DNA of 37,516 bases. It comes from an uncultured Sphingomonadales bacterium. Lineage in GTDB: Bacteria; Pseudomonadota; Alphaproteobacteria; Sphingomonadales; Sphingomonadaceae. This document shows positions 7,034-14,467 of this stretch, piece by piece (the stretch's first letter is position 1; each line of letters opens with the position of its first letter). A model generated the notes under the pieces. That model had not been told where the DNA came from and did not search any database. It saw only the letters and a list, made by a program, of their open reading frames with translations. Where the stretch lies: contig CALMZE010000069.1 in the NCBI GenBank assembly GCA_937870585.1, positions 1 through 37,516 of the forward strand. The letters are read 5' to 3'. Position numbers and translations under genes: made by a program.

Positions 7034-7960
7034 TTATGCAGCAGTCTCTGCCGCGCGCTCGATGGAGAGGCGGCGTTCGCGCCAGAAGATGTACGCGCTG
7101 CTCGCCACGATGATGGGCGCGCCGACCCAGGTGCTGTTCGGCGGCAGATGGTCCCACCAGACATAGCCAATAAGCGTGGACCAGATCAGCGCGGAATAAT
7201 CCATGGCGACAACCGTGGAAAGAGGCGCGTAGCGGAGCGAGGCTGTCATCATCATCTGCCCTGCTGCGCCCAGGATGCCGATGCCGATGAGCAGCAACCA
7301 TTGGGATTGGACCAGAGGTGTGGAGAAAAAGGGCAGCAACAGGCCCAGCGGGAAAAACCCAAGGAAGGAGAACCAGAAGGTGATCGTGACCGGCCCTTCG
7401 GTTTTTGCCATGTCTCGGATCTGCGTGGAGATCAGCGCGACCATGAAGGATGAACCCAGTGCCACCAGCGCGCCATCAAGTGGGATAGGGGAGCGGCCGG
7501 GCTGCGTCACAACCAACACGCCCATGAAGCCGAACGCCACCGCCAGCCAACGATGCTGGCCTACCCGTTCGCCCAGCAGCAACGCGGCGAGAATGGTGGC
7601 AAAAAGCGGCACGGTGAAACTGATCGTGGTTGCTTCCGCGAGCGGCAGCAGAAGCACCGATCCGAAGTTGAGCGTCATCCCCACCAGACTCATCCCGCTG
7701 CGGCGCAGATGGAGCTTGAATTGGTGCGTTTGCAGGGAAGGCAGGCCAACCGTGCAATAGGCCCAGAACAAAATTACCGGAATGGCAAAGGCCTGCCGCC
7801 AGAACATGATTTCGGGCAGCTTCACGCCCGTTTCAGAGACCGCCTTGATCAGCGCGCCCATGCTCGCCATCAGCGCCGTTGAACACAGGCGCAGGCCCAT
7901 GGCGTAGAGGCGGCGTTCATTGACCGAGGTGGGGGCAGGGGCAGGCACGGCTTTGCGCAT
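7034..7960 (-). CDS. DMT superfamily permease (EamA domains)
   Basis: A 308-residue protein with ten hydrophobic segments arranged as two EamA repeats (about residues 20-150 and 165-292). The second half holds the typical GAAGQMMMTASLRYAP and DYSALIWSTLIGYVWW stretches. EamA proteins export or import small metabolites; the substrate is not evident. The start at 7960 has a weak ribosome site; an internal ATG at residue 21 is possible but would shorten the first N-terminal segment. It lies between HAD phosphatase and nupC on the same strand, separated from the former by a palindromic repeat. Confidence 0.87.
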   Translation of the reverse strand: MRKAVPAPAPTSVNERRLYAMGLRLCSTALMASMGALIKAVSETGVKLPEIMFWRQAFAIPVILFWAYCTVGLPSLQTHQFKLHLRRSGMSLVGMTLNFGSVLLLPLAEATTISFTVPLFATILAALLLGERVGQHRWLAVAFGFMGVLVVTQPGRSPIPLDGALVALGSSFMVALISTQIRDMAKTEGPVTITFWFSFLGFFPLGLLLPFFSTPLVQSQWLLLIGIGILGAAGQMMMTASLRYAPLSTVVAMDYSALIWSTLIGYVWWDHLPPNSTWVGAPIIVASSAYIFWRERRLSIERAAETAA

Positions 7961-8029
7961 AGGGGCACGAAGCTATGATGCCAACCCGCGTGAATTAGAG
8001 GATCTGAGTTAGGTCGCCCATCCAGCCCT

Positions 8030-8113
8030 GTCGTCGCCCCCGCGCAGGCGGGGGCCGGTTTGGAAGCAGGATACAAACTCTCGACCCGGCCCCCGCCTGC
8101 GCGGGGGCGACGA
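8030..8113. repeat. Family C palindromic repeat (GCAGGCGGGGGC type)
   Basis: The left arm (8030-8058) and right arm (8086-8113) are inverted copies built on GTCGTCGCCCCCGC / GCGGGGGCGACGA, each containing an internal CCCCCGC..GCGGGGG mini-hairpin. The copy lies between the HAD gene stop and the EamA start. It is a distinct family from the GAGCTTGTCGAAG repeats and may end the HAD transcript. Confidence 0.8.
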
Positions 8114-8170
8114 TTGGAATTCATGGCACTTGTCTTTTGCCCAGCTGCTCATGAGCTGTCGCATGGAAGC

Positions 8171-8863
8171 CTATTCCGGCCAGTCCAGCACCGGCCAACC
8201 CCGCTTGCCCGAAAGCTCCCGCAAGGGCGCGTGCGGATTTGTCGCAAAGGCTTCATCCGCAAAGGCAAGGCAGGGCGCGTCTGACACATGGTCTGAATAA
8301 AAGCGGATATGGCAATCCTCGCGCTTCAGGCCCGCGCTGCGTAGCCACTCCTTCACCATCATCAGCTTGGCTTCGCCGTAGCAATTCTGCCCGGCAATCT
8401 GGGGCAGGAAGGCCTCTTCTCCTGCGGCCAGACAGCGCGTGGCGATGACATCTTCAATGGCAAGCAACTGCGCGATGGCCTCTACATAGAAGCGGTAGGA
8501 GGCGGTGGCGAGGACGATGCGGTATCCTGCCGCCCGGTCCGCCGCGATGCGCCGCAGCGCTTCGGACAGAAAGTTGGTGCGCCGTGTTTCCATGGCGAAA
8601 CTCTCTGCGATCTGTGCGGCTTCTGCGCGGTCGATGGGATTGCCGAGCAGCAGCCCCAGATTGATTTCCTTCAGCCGCGTGCGATCAATTAGGTTCAGGC
8701 CGTATCCCGCCGTCACCGCCGCCATGGCGGGCAGCATCACCGCGCGGCCGGGGCGATAGCGTTTGAGAACATGGCTGATGAACGGCCCAAACGTCGCCTT
8801 GTGCGTGATGGTCTTGTCCATGTCATAAATGGCGAGGCGGTGGCGTGGCGGGGTCTGCATCAT
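8171..8863 (-). CDS. HAD-IB family phosphatase (phosphoserine phosphatase-like)
   Basis: A 230-residue protein with all HAD motifs: motif I DMDKT (Asp14, Asp16) as nucleophile and acid/base, motif II in the IVLATASYRF strand, a motif III Lys in GEAKLMMVKEWL, and motif IV YSDHVSDAP. The helical cap between about 25 and 100 is typical of the IB subfamily (SerB, PgpC and similar phosphatases). The substrate is not determinable; serine-phosphate or a lipid-phosphate head group are the usual options. The ATG at 8863 (or 8860) was chosen because the longer reading frame from 8917 would overlap the divergent mlaE gene. There are 47 bp between the two starts. Confidence 0.88.
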   Translation of the reverse strand: MMQTPPRHRLAIYDMDKTITHKATFGPFISHVLKRYRPGRAVMLPAMAAVTAGYGLNLIDRTRLKEINLGLLLGNPIDRAEAAQIAESFAMETRRTNFLSEALRRIAADRAAGYRIVLATASYRFYVEAIAQLLAIEDVIATRCLAAGEEAFLPQIAGQNCYGEAKLMMVKEWLRSAGLKREDCHIRFYSDHVSDAPCLAFADEAFATNPHAPLRELSGKRGWPVLDWPE

Positions 8864-8893
8864 TTTGCCATAATCGCATTGCAGCTTGCGGGT

Positions 8894-8926
8894 AAGGAGA
8901 GAATGCAGCAGTGTCACCCGCGATGA
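8894..8926 (+). promoter_or_regulatory. Ribosome site and possible 7-codon leader ORF before mlaE
   Basis: AAGGAG (8894-8899) precedes both an ATG at 8903 (3 nt spacing) and the mlaE GTG at 8911 (11 nt spacing). The ATG opens a 7-codon frame MQQCHPR that ends at a TGA (8924-8926) overlapping an in-frame mlaE ATG (8923). This could be chance or a coupling device; the GTG is taken as the mlaE start. Confidence 0.35.
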
Positions 8927-10032
8927 CCGAAATGGCCGATTTCACAGAGGAAATGACGGACGGAGGGTGGGTAATCCGCTTTTCCGGACGGCTGACTCTG
9001 GCGCGAATTGGCAATTTGCATAAGCGGTTGGACGCTCTGGAGGGGCCGCCTTCAGTCATCGATATGGCGGCTGTCGAGCGGGTCGATACGGTCGGCGCGT
9101 GGATCGTGCACCGGTTGGAGCATGATCATGGCGCGACCATCATCAATGCCAGCGATGATGCAAAGCGGCTGATTGCGCTCGTCACGCGCTCTGACCGTCA
9201 GGTGCAGATGCGGCCTGAACCCATCAACCCGATCCTGCGTGTTCTCGATGAAATCGGCGAAGCAGTGACAGAGGCCGGGCGGACGTTGCTGGGCTTGCTC
9301 TCTTTCTTCGGCTCGATCCTTGTCGCGGTCGGCTCCACGATCCGCCACCCCTCGCGCTTCCGGGTGCAGGCGGTGATCCAGCGGCTCGATCTGGTGGGCA
9401 TCCGCGCGCTCGGCATTGTCGGGTTGATGAGCTTTCTGATCGGCATCGTCATCGCGCAACAGGGCGCGGTGCAGTTGGCGCAGTTCGGGGCGGAATCGCT
9501 GACGGTCAATCTGATCGGTCGCATCACCACGCGCGAACTCGGTGTGCTGATGACGGCGATCATGGTGGCTGGCCGTTCCGGCTCCGCCTTCGCGGCACAA
9601 TTGGGCACGATGAAGCTGACCGAAGAGATTGATGCGATGCGCACCATCGGTGTCTCACCCATTGAGGCTTTGGTGCTGCCGCGCCTGCTGGCGGCGGTCT
9701 TCATGATGCCGTTGCTTGGCTTTTTCTCCACGCTGATTTCGATCATCGGCGGCGGGCTGTTCTGCTGGCTTTCGCTCGATATGCCACCAGTCATCTATGT
9801 CCGCCGCTTGCAAGAGGTGATCCCGTTGACCGATGTGTGGGTGGGGCTGGTCAAGGCGCCCGTGTTCGGGCTGATCATCGCCATGACGGGCTGCTATCAG
9901 GGGATGCAAGTGAAGGGCAATGCCGAGGAAGTGGGTCTGAAAACCACCGCGGCCGTGGTGCAGGCAATCTTCCTCGTGATCGTGCTCGATGCCTTTTTTG
10001 CGGTGTTTTTCACAAAGATCGGGTGGACATGA
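8911..10032 (+). CDS. mlaE: MlaE-family lipid ABC transporter permease with N-terminal STAS domain
   Basis: A 373-residue protein. Residues 10-100 have a STAS-like fold pattern (WVIRFSGRLTLARIGNLHKRL, then VIDMAAVERVDTVGAWIV), and residues 130-373 form the MlaE permease with its conserved core (GRITTRELGVLMTAIMVAGR, EEIDAMRTIGV). In E. coli, the STAS protein MlaB is separate; here it is fused to the permease. The complex moves phospholipids between the membranes. It starts an operon with mlaF, mlaD and an auxiliary lipoprotein, overlapping mlaF by 4 bases. The start is GTG at 8911 or ATG at 8923. The substrate-binding MlaC and outer-membrane MlaA are not in the window. Confidence 0.92.
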   Translation: MSPAMTEMADFTEEMTDGGWVIRFSGRLTLARIGNLHKRLDALEGPPSVIDMAAVERVDTVGAWIVHRLEHDHGATIINASDDAKRLIALVTRSDRQVQMRPEPINPILRVLDEIGEAVTEAGRTLLGLLSFFGSILVAVGSTIRHPSRFRVQAVIQRLDLVGIRALGIVGLMSFLIGIVIAQQGAVQLAQFGAESLTVNLIGRITTRELGVLMTAIMVAGRSGSAFAAQLGTMKLTEEIDAMRTIGVSPIEALVLPRLLAAVFMMPLLGFFSTLISIIGGGLFCWLSLDMPPVIYVRRLQEVIPLTDVWVGLVKAPVFGLIIAMTGCYQGMQVKGNAEEVGLKTTAAVVQAIFLVIVLDAFFAVFFTKIGWT

Positions 10033-10832
10033 TCAATCTGGAAGACCCGATTGCGATCCGCGTGCGCGGCGTCGTCAACCGCTTCGGCAGCCAGACCGTC
10101 CATGACGGCGTGGACCTCGACGTGCGCAATGGCGAGATTCTGGGTGTGGTTGGCGGATCGGGCACGGGCAAGTCCGTCCTGCTGCGCTCGATCATCGGCC
10201 TGAAGCAGCCCGAAGCGGGTGAGGTCACGGTGTTCGGCGAATCGATGATCGGCAAGGAAGAGGATGAGGCGCAGGATATTCGCCGCCGCTGGGGCGTGCT
10301 GTTTCAGGGTGGGGCGCTCTTTTCGACGCTGACCGTGGCGGAAAATATTCAGGTTCCGCTGCGTGAATATTATCCCGATCTGGATCAGACATTGCTCGAT
10401 GAAATCGCCGCTTACAAGGTGGTGATGGCAGGGCTGCCGCCTGAAGCCGGGCCGAAATATCCGTCCGAACTCTCGGGCGGGATGAAGAAGCGTGCGGGGT
10501 TGGCGCGGGCGCTGGCGCTCGATCCGATGCTGCTGTTTCTCGATGAACCGACGGCGGGGCTCGATCCCATCGGGGCGGATGCCTTCGATCAGTTGACCAA
10601 AAGCCTGCAAAAGACACTGGGGCTGACGGTGTTTCTGATCACGCATGATCTCGACACGCTCTACGCCATTTGCGACCGGGTGGCGGTGCTGGCGGACCAT
10701 CAGGTCATCGCCTGTGGCACAATTCCGGAGCTGCTCGCCACCGGCCATCCGTGGATTGAGGAATATTTCAACGGCCCGCGTGGGCGCGCCGCAACGGCAA
10801 CGGTTGATCGCAACCGGCAATTGGGGGCATGA
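10029..10832 (+). CDS. mlaF: MlaF-type ABC transporter ATPase
   Basis: A 267-residue ATPase with Walker A GGSGTGKS (42-49), Q-loop Gln93, signature LSGGMKKR (148-155), Walker B LLFLDEP (168-174) and H-loop LITHD near 206. The GGMKKR form of the signature is typical of MlaF/lipid-transport ATPases. It powers the MlaE permease. The ATG at 10029 is chosen from the ATGA overlap with mlaE; a longer frame to 9837 runs inside mlaE. The downstream mlaD begins after 7 bp. Confidence 0.94.
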   Translation: MINLEDPIAIRVRGVVNRFGSQTVHDGVDLDVRNGEILGVVGGSGTGKSVLLRSIIGLKQPEAGEVTVFGESMIGKEEDEAQDIRRRWGVLFQGGALFSTLTVAENIQVPLREYYPDLDQTLLDEIAAYKVVMAGLPPEAGPKYPSELSGGMKKRAGLARALALDPMLLFLDEPTAGLDPIGADAFDQLTKSLQKTLGLTVFLITHDLDTLYAICDRVAVLADHQVIACGTIPELLATGHPWIEEYFNGPRGRAATATVDRNRQLGA

Positions 10833-10839
10833 GGGGCTG

Positions 10840-11790
10840 ATGGAAACGCGATCAAACCATATTCTGGTCGGCAGCGTCACGCTCGCCCTGTTGGCGGCGC
10901 TGACGGCGTTCGTCATCTGGATCGCGGGCCTCGGCGGCGGTTCGATGAAGGATTATGACATCTTCTTCAAACAGTCGGTTGAAGGGTTGGCCAAGGGGTC
11001 GAGCGTGTCGTTCAACGGCGTGCCGCTGGGGCAGGTCTCTGAAATCGTGCTGTGGAAGCAGAATCCCGAATTTGTCCGTGTCCGCATTTCGGTGAAGGCT
11101 GATACGCCGATCCTTCAAGGCACGACCGCCAGTTTGCAGGGCAGCTTTACCGGCCCATCTTCGCTGCTGCTTGATGGGGCCGTCAAAGGCGCGCCAGAAA
11201 TTACTGATGTTGGCCCGGCGGGTGTGCCCGTCATCCCCACTAAACGCACCGGCCTCGGCGCGCTTTTGAGCAATGCGCCGCAGCTGGTGGAGCGATTATC
11301 GACCTTGACCGAGCGGCTCACCGAATTGCTCAACGACAAGAACCAGAAGGCGTTCGGCAATATCCTGACCAACGTCGATTCGCTGACCGGAGAACTGGCG
11401 CGCGGCGGGCCGGATATGCGCGCGACGATTGCCGAAGCGCGGATCGCTGTGAAGCAGGCGGGCGTTGCAGCGGAACAGATCGCCAAACTGGCGGGCTCCA
11501 CCGATGCGCTCGTCAATGCAGAGGGCAAGCCGATGGTCGCCGAACTGCGCAAGACGGCTGAGCAGGCGCAGAAAAGTCTTGCCGGGCTGGATGCCGCGAT
11601 TGGCGAGGCACGGCCGGGGCTGCGCGCGCTCTCTACAGAAACGGTGCCTGAAATCGGCATGCTGATCCGCGATTTGCGTGCGATGTCTGATTCACTCAGC
11701 GCAGTCGCCAACAAGATTGATCAGGGCGGAGCCGGGGCTCTGCTGGGCGGGCCTGCTTTGCCTGACTATGAACCGGGGAGGAAGAAATGA
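10840..11790 (+). CDS. mlaD: MlaD-family MCE-domain protein
   Basis: A 316-residue protein with one N-terminal TM segment (about residues 8-30), a single MCE domain (about 37-115, containing GLAKGSSVSFNGVPLGQV) and a long helical C-terminus with repeated Ala/Lys/Glu heptad-like stretches (130-295). MCE domains form hexameric rings that bind lipids in the periplasm; the helical tail is longer than in E. coli MlaD and resembles PqiB/Ttg2C-type needles. The ATG at 10840 lies 7 bp after mlaF. It overlaps the lipoprotein gene by 4 bases. Confidence 0.92.
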   Translation: METRSNHILVGSVTLALLAALTAFVIWIAGLGGGSMKDYDIFFKQSVEGLAKGSSVSFNGVPLGQVSEIVLWKQNPEFVRVRISVKADTPILQGTTASLQGSFTGPSSLLLDGAVKGAPEITDVGPAGVPVIPTKRTGLGALLSNAPQLVERLSTLTERLTELLNDKNQKAFGNILTNVDSLTGELARGGPDMRATIAEARIAVKQAGVAAEQIAKLAGSTDALVNAEGKPMVAELRKTAEQAQKSLAGLDAAIGEARPGLRALSTETVPEIGMLIRDLRAMSDSLSAVANKIDQGGAGALLGGPALPDYEPGRKK

Positions 11791-12386
11791 GGATCCGGGG
11801 CGCATCGGGGGCCGCGCTGCTGGCGGCGGGATTGCTGCTTGGCGGCTGCGTGAATATTGGCGCGGGGGGCAAGCCGCCTGCGCAATTGCTGAACCTGACG
11901 ACGGAAGCCGTCGAAATTTTCGATGTTCCGCGCACCGCCGGAGCGGGTGCCAGCATCGTCATTGCGGTGCCATCCGCCCCAGCGGCGATCATGTCCAACC
12001 GTGTTGCCGTTCAGGATGGGCCTGTCAGCATCGCCTATGTGAAGGACGCCGTTTGGGTGGAGCCGCCTGCGCGGTTGTTCCAGCGGCTCCTGTCTGAAAC
12101 GGTGGCCGCCAAGACGGGCAAGGTGGTGATCGACCCGCGTCAATTCTCCTTGGCGCCGGGTATTCGCCTGACCGGGCAGATCAAGAGCTTTGGCGTGGAT
12201 GCGCGCTCTGGTCGGGCCGTCATCGTCTATGATGCGATCATCTCGCGCGATGGCGGCAAGAGCGTGGAGGCCCGCCGGTTTGAGGCGTCTGAACCTGTGG
12301 CGGTTGTCGAGGCGGTTCCTGTGGGCGTTGCGCTCAACACCGCCGCGAACCGAATCGCTGAGAAGGTGGCAGCCTGGATCGGCTGA
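11787..12386 (+). CDS. ABC-type transport auxiliary lipoprotein (PqiC-like)
   Basis: A 199-residue protein with a lipoprotein signal peptide: basic start MRIRG, hydrophobic core and lipobox LGGC with Cys21. The body fits the ABC-transport auxiliary lipoprotein family (APAAIMSNRVAV, then ARLFQRLLSETV and a late RRFEASEPV strand), members of which partner MCE/Mla systems at the outer membrane. It overlaps mlaD by ATGA, so it is the fourth gene of the lipid transport operon. Function in anchoring or gating the MCE channel is inferred from family and position. Confidence 0.88.
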   Translation: MRIRGASGAALLAAGLLLGGCVNIGAGGKPPAQLLNLTTEAVEIFDVPRTAGAGASIVIAVPSAPAAIMSNRVAVQDGPVSIAYVKDAVWVEPPARLFQRLLSETVAAKTGKVVIDPRQFSLAPGIRLTGQIKSFGVDARSGRAVIVYDAIISRDGGKSVEARRFEASEPVAVVEAVPVGVALNTAANRIAEKVAAWIG

Positions 12387-12398
12387 GGCGCATCAGCC

Positions 12399-12415
12399 TG
12401 TCCCATTTCGGGACA
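12399..12415. other. Small perfect dyad TGTCCC / GGGACA between lipoprotein and OmpA genes
   Basis: Arms TGTCCC (12399-12404) and GGGACA (12410-12415) flank a 5-nt loop, 13 bp after the lipoprotein stop. It could be a short hairpin or a protein-binding dyad. There is no T-run, so it is not a classical terminator. The rest of 12387-12569 shows no other clear element apart from the OmpA ribosome site. Confidence 0.4.
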
Positions 12416-12569
12416 AGTTCCGCAAATTCACTGCCCGTTCAACCGCTTGGCGCAACTGCCGGGCAGAGCAGCGGAGCCTCTGGACTAATCTTGATGTGCC
12501 GTTAGGGTGCGCGGCAGTGGGCGGGGGTATGCCCCGGCACGGTCGCAACCTTTGTATCGGGGGAGTGCA

Positions 12570-13133
12570 ATGTCCAACACGATGAAACTGGTTCTGGGGG
12601 CGGTGGTCACCGCGCTCATAGCATGGGTGCTGCACGGCCCCTGCAAGTTTGGCGAAAAATGTGCCGAAGCGCAGAATGCTTCTGCTCCCGCTGCCGCTGC
12701 ATTGCCCGCACCTGAAGCACCCGCCACGGCTGAGGCGGTGAAGGCCTGCCAGCAGGGCGTGGATGGCGTCATCAAGGGCAAGACGATCAATTTTGCCAGT
12801 GGGGGCGCGAATATTTCTGCGGACTCCTTGGCCCTCATCGAATCGGTCGCATCGGGCCTGAAGGATTGTCAGGGCACCAGCATTGAGATTGCAGGCCATA
12901 CTGATCTGACCGGGGGCGATGCTGCCAATATGGCGCTCTCTCAATCGCGTGCGGATTCGGTCGCGAAGGCGCTGGTCGAGCGCGGCATTCCCGCAAGCCG
13001 ACTCGTCGCCAAGGGCTATGGCGAAACCAAGCCGCTTGAAGCCGCGATGACGTCTGCCGCGAATGCAAAGAATCGCCGCATCGAATTCCATGTTGCCACC
13101 AGCGCGGCACCTGCTGCCGCACCAGCCGAGTAA
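12570..13133 (+). CDS. OmpA-family peptidoglycan-binding protein with N-terminal membrane anchor
   Basis: A 187-residue protein. Residues 5-22 form a TM anchor, followed by a Cys pair (GPCKFGEKC), an Ala/Pro linker (about 37-55) and an OmpA C-terminal domain (60-175). The domain keeps the diaminopimelate-binding Asp and Arg positions (GHTDLTGGDAANMALSQSRA; KNRRIEF) and the RLVAKGYGE loop, so it should bind peptidoglycan. The SD GGGGGAG lies just before the ATG at 12570. It is the first of a closely spaced trio with a 34-residue membrane peptide and a helix-hairpin-helix membrane protein. It lacks a beta-barrel, so it is an inner-membrane or signal-anchored cell-wall tether rather than a porin. 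Confidence 0.88.
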   Translation: MSNTMKLVLGAVVTALIAWVLHGPCKFGEKCAEAQNASAPAAAALPAPEAPATAEAVKACQQGVDGVIKGKTINFASGGANISADSLALIESVASGLKDCQGTSIEIAGHTDLTGGDAANMALSQSRADSVAKALVERGIPASRLVAKGYGETKPLEAAMTSAANAKNRRIEFHVATSAAPAAAPAE

Positions 13134-13144
13134 GGGGGCCAGTC

Positions 13145-13249
13145 ATGTCCAATTTCTACGTTACGCTGATCCCGGCGCTGCTGGCTTATGCCGTGGGCGT
13201 CATCATCGCATGGTTCATCTGGGGCGGTGACCGCTCCAGCTCGAACTGA
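13145..13249 (+). CDS. 34-residue single-pass membrane peptide
   Basis: A small frame of 34 codons encodes MSNFYVTLIPALLAYAVGVI followed by an IAWFIWGG end of the TM helix and a short polar DRSSSN tail. One TM segment spans about residues 6-27. A ribosome site (AAGGGGG, about 13133-13138) lies 6 nt upstream of the ATG, and the gene sits 11 bp after the OmpA-like gene and 27 bp before the next gene, on the same strand. The good SD, the clean TM pattern and the tight spacing argue that it is translated. Its function is unknown; small membrane peptides often regulate or stabilise larger membrane complexes, here perhaps its neighbours. Confidence 0.7.
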   Translation: MSNFYVTLIPALLAYAVGVIIAWFIWGGDRSSSN

Positions 13250-13276
13250 GCCTCTGCGCGAAAGGGAGTCTGAATC

Positions 13277-14467
13277 ATGTGGCCATTTTGCACAGCGAAT
13301 AATGATTGGTGGCTGTTGCTGCCGTTGCTCCTCGGCCTGCTTTGCGGCTGGTGGGCGTGGGCGCGCAGCGGGCGCGATCTGGATGTGGACCTTCCGGGTT
13401 CGGGCCTGATCGGCGCAGGCGTTGGAGCGGCCGGAGCGGCTCTGGCGGGCGCAAAGAAACTGGGTGAGGCAGCGGTTGACACCGTGTCTGACGCAGCGGG
13501 CGCGGTTGTGGACGGCGCCAAGGATGTCACGGCCAAGGTGGCTGATGGCGCTGCTGGTGCGGCAGGTGCCGTGGCCGGAGCCGCTGGCGCTGCACTCGAT
13601 ACGGCCAAGGATGTGGCCGGGTCCGCCGTTGATGCGGCGAAGGACGCGGGCGCTGCCGTGGCTGGCGGCGTGGCTGCTGCGGGAGCCAAGGCGGCGGACG
13701 TTGCCGGTTCAGCGGTTGATGCGGCCAAGGGCGCTGGCGCTGCTGTCGCGGGTGGCGTTGCGGCCACGGCTGGAGCGGCGGCTGCCGCTGTCTCCTCCGT
13801 TGGTGAAAAGGCAGCCGATGCAGCGGGTGCTGCGGTGGATACGGGCACGGCAGGTGTCGCTGCCGGAACCACGGCACTGGGCCTGACCTCCATCGGCGTG
13901 GCTGCGGCCAAGGGCGATCCGGACGATCTGCTGCTGATCAAGGGCATTGGCCCCAAGCTCAACGGCGTACTCAACGGGCTCGGCATCTCCCGCTTTGACC
14001 AGATCGCGGCCTGGACGGCGGCGGACGTGGACAAGGTGGATGACCATCTTGGCGAGTTCAAGGACCGCATCGGACGCGAGGAATGGATCCCGCAGGCGAA
14101 ACTGCTCGCTGCTGGAAACATGGCCGAGTGGGAGCGGCTCTATGGCAAGGCCACGGCTGCCGCCGCAGGGGCTGCTGCGATGCTTGCCATCGGCATTCCG
14201 GCGGCTGTGGGCGATGCGGATGATCTGCTCCAGATCAAGGGCATCGGGCCGAAGCTCAACACGCTGCTGACTGGACTGGGCATCACCCGTTTTGATCAGA
14301 TTGCGGCATGGGGCGCAGCGGAAATCGACAAGGTTGATGACCATCTGGGCAGCTTCAAGAACCGCATCACGCGCGACAGCTGGATCGAACAGGCCGGGCT
14401 GCTCGCACGCGGGGCCATCGCTGAATTCGAGGCGAAATTTGGCAAGCTCGACAGCGAAAACAAGTAA
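13277..14467 (+). CDS. Membrane-anchored Ala-rich (LEA-like) protein with two C-terminal helix-hairpin-helix domains
   Basis: A 396-residue protein with three parts. Residues 10-30 are a Trp/Leu-rich TM segment. Residues 42-205 are Ala/Gly/Val-rich with repeating AAKD/GSAVDAAK units of about 11 residues or multiples, including two near-copies of GSAVDAAKxAGAAVAGGVAA, as in LEA-type amphipathic helices. Residues about 214-275 and 313-375 are two copies of a helix-hairpin-helix-like domain (DDLLLIKGIGPKLN, then LGISRFDQIAAW and VDKVDDHLG). The same domain type occurs at the C-terminus of alphaproteobacterial NuoE and of extended ribosomal protein L21. SD-like AAAGGGAG lies before the ATG. Function is unknown; the helix-hairpin-helix suggests nucleic acid or protein binding near the membrane. 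Confidence 0.85.
   Translation: MWPFCTANNDWWLLLPLLLGLLCGWWAWARSGRDLDVDLPGSGLIGAGVGAAGAALAGAKKLGEAAVDTVSDAAGAVVDGAKDVTAKVADGAAGAAGAVAGAAGAALDTAKDVAGSAVDAAKDAGAAVAGGVAAAGAKAADVAGSAVDAAKGAGAAVAGGVAATAGAAAAAVSSVGEKAADAAGAAVDTGTAGVAAGTTALGLTSIGVAAAKGDPDDLLLIKGIGPKLNGVLNGLGISRFDQIAAWTAADVDKVDDHLGEFKDRIGREEWIPQAKLLAAGNMAEWERLYGKATAAAAGAAAMLAIGIPAAVGDADDLLQIKGIGPKLNTLLTGLGITRFDQIAAWGAAEIDKVDDHLGSFKNRITRDSWIEQAGLLARGAIAEFEAKFGKLDSENK

Noticed and set aside
9837-10028. N-terminal extension of mlaF to 9837
   Set aside because: It lies inside mlaE in another frame, and the ATP-binding fold begins after the ATG at 10029.
13600-13770. Short tandem DNA similarity that might be a CRISPR or minisatellite
   Set aside because: Repeat spacing follows codons of the helical protein (GSAVDAAK units), with synonymous changes, so it is a protein repeat.
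13527-13877. Pro/Arg/Gln-rich minus-strand frame opposite the Ala-rich region
   Set aside because: It is the complement of Ala-rich repeats (GCN codons) and has no independent coding signal.
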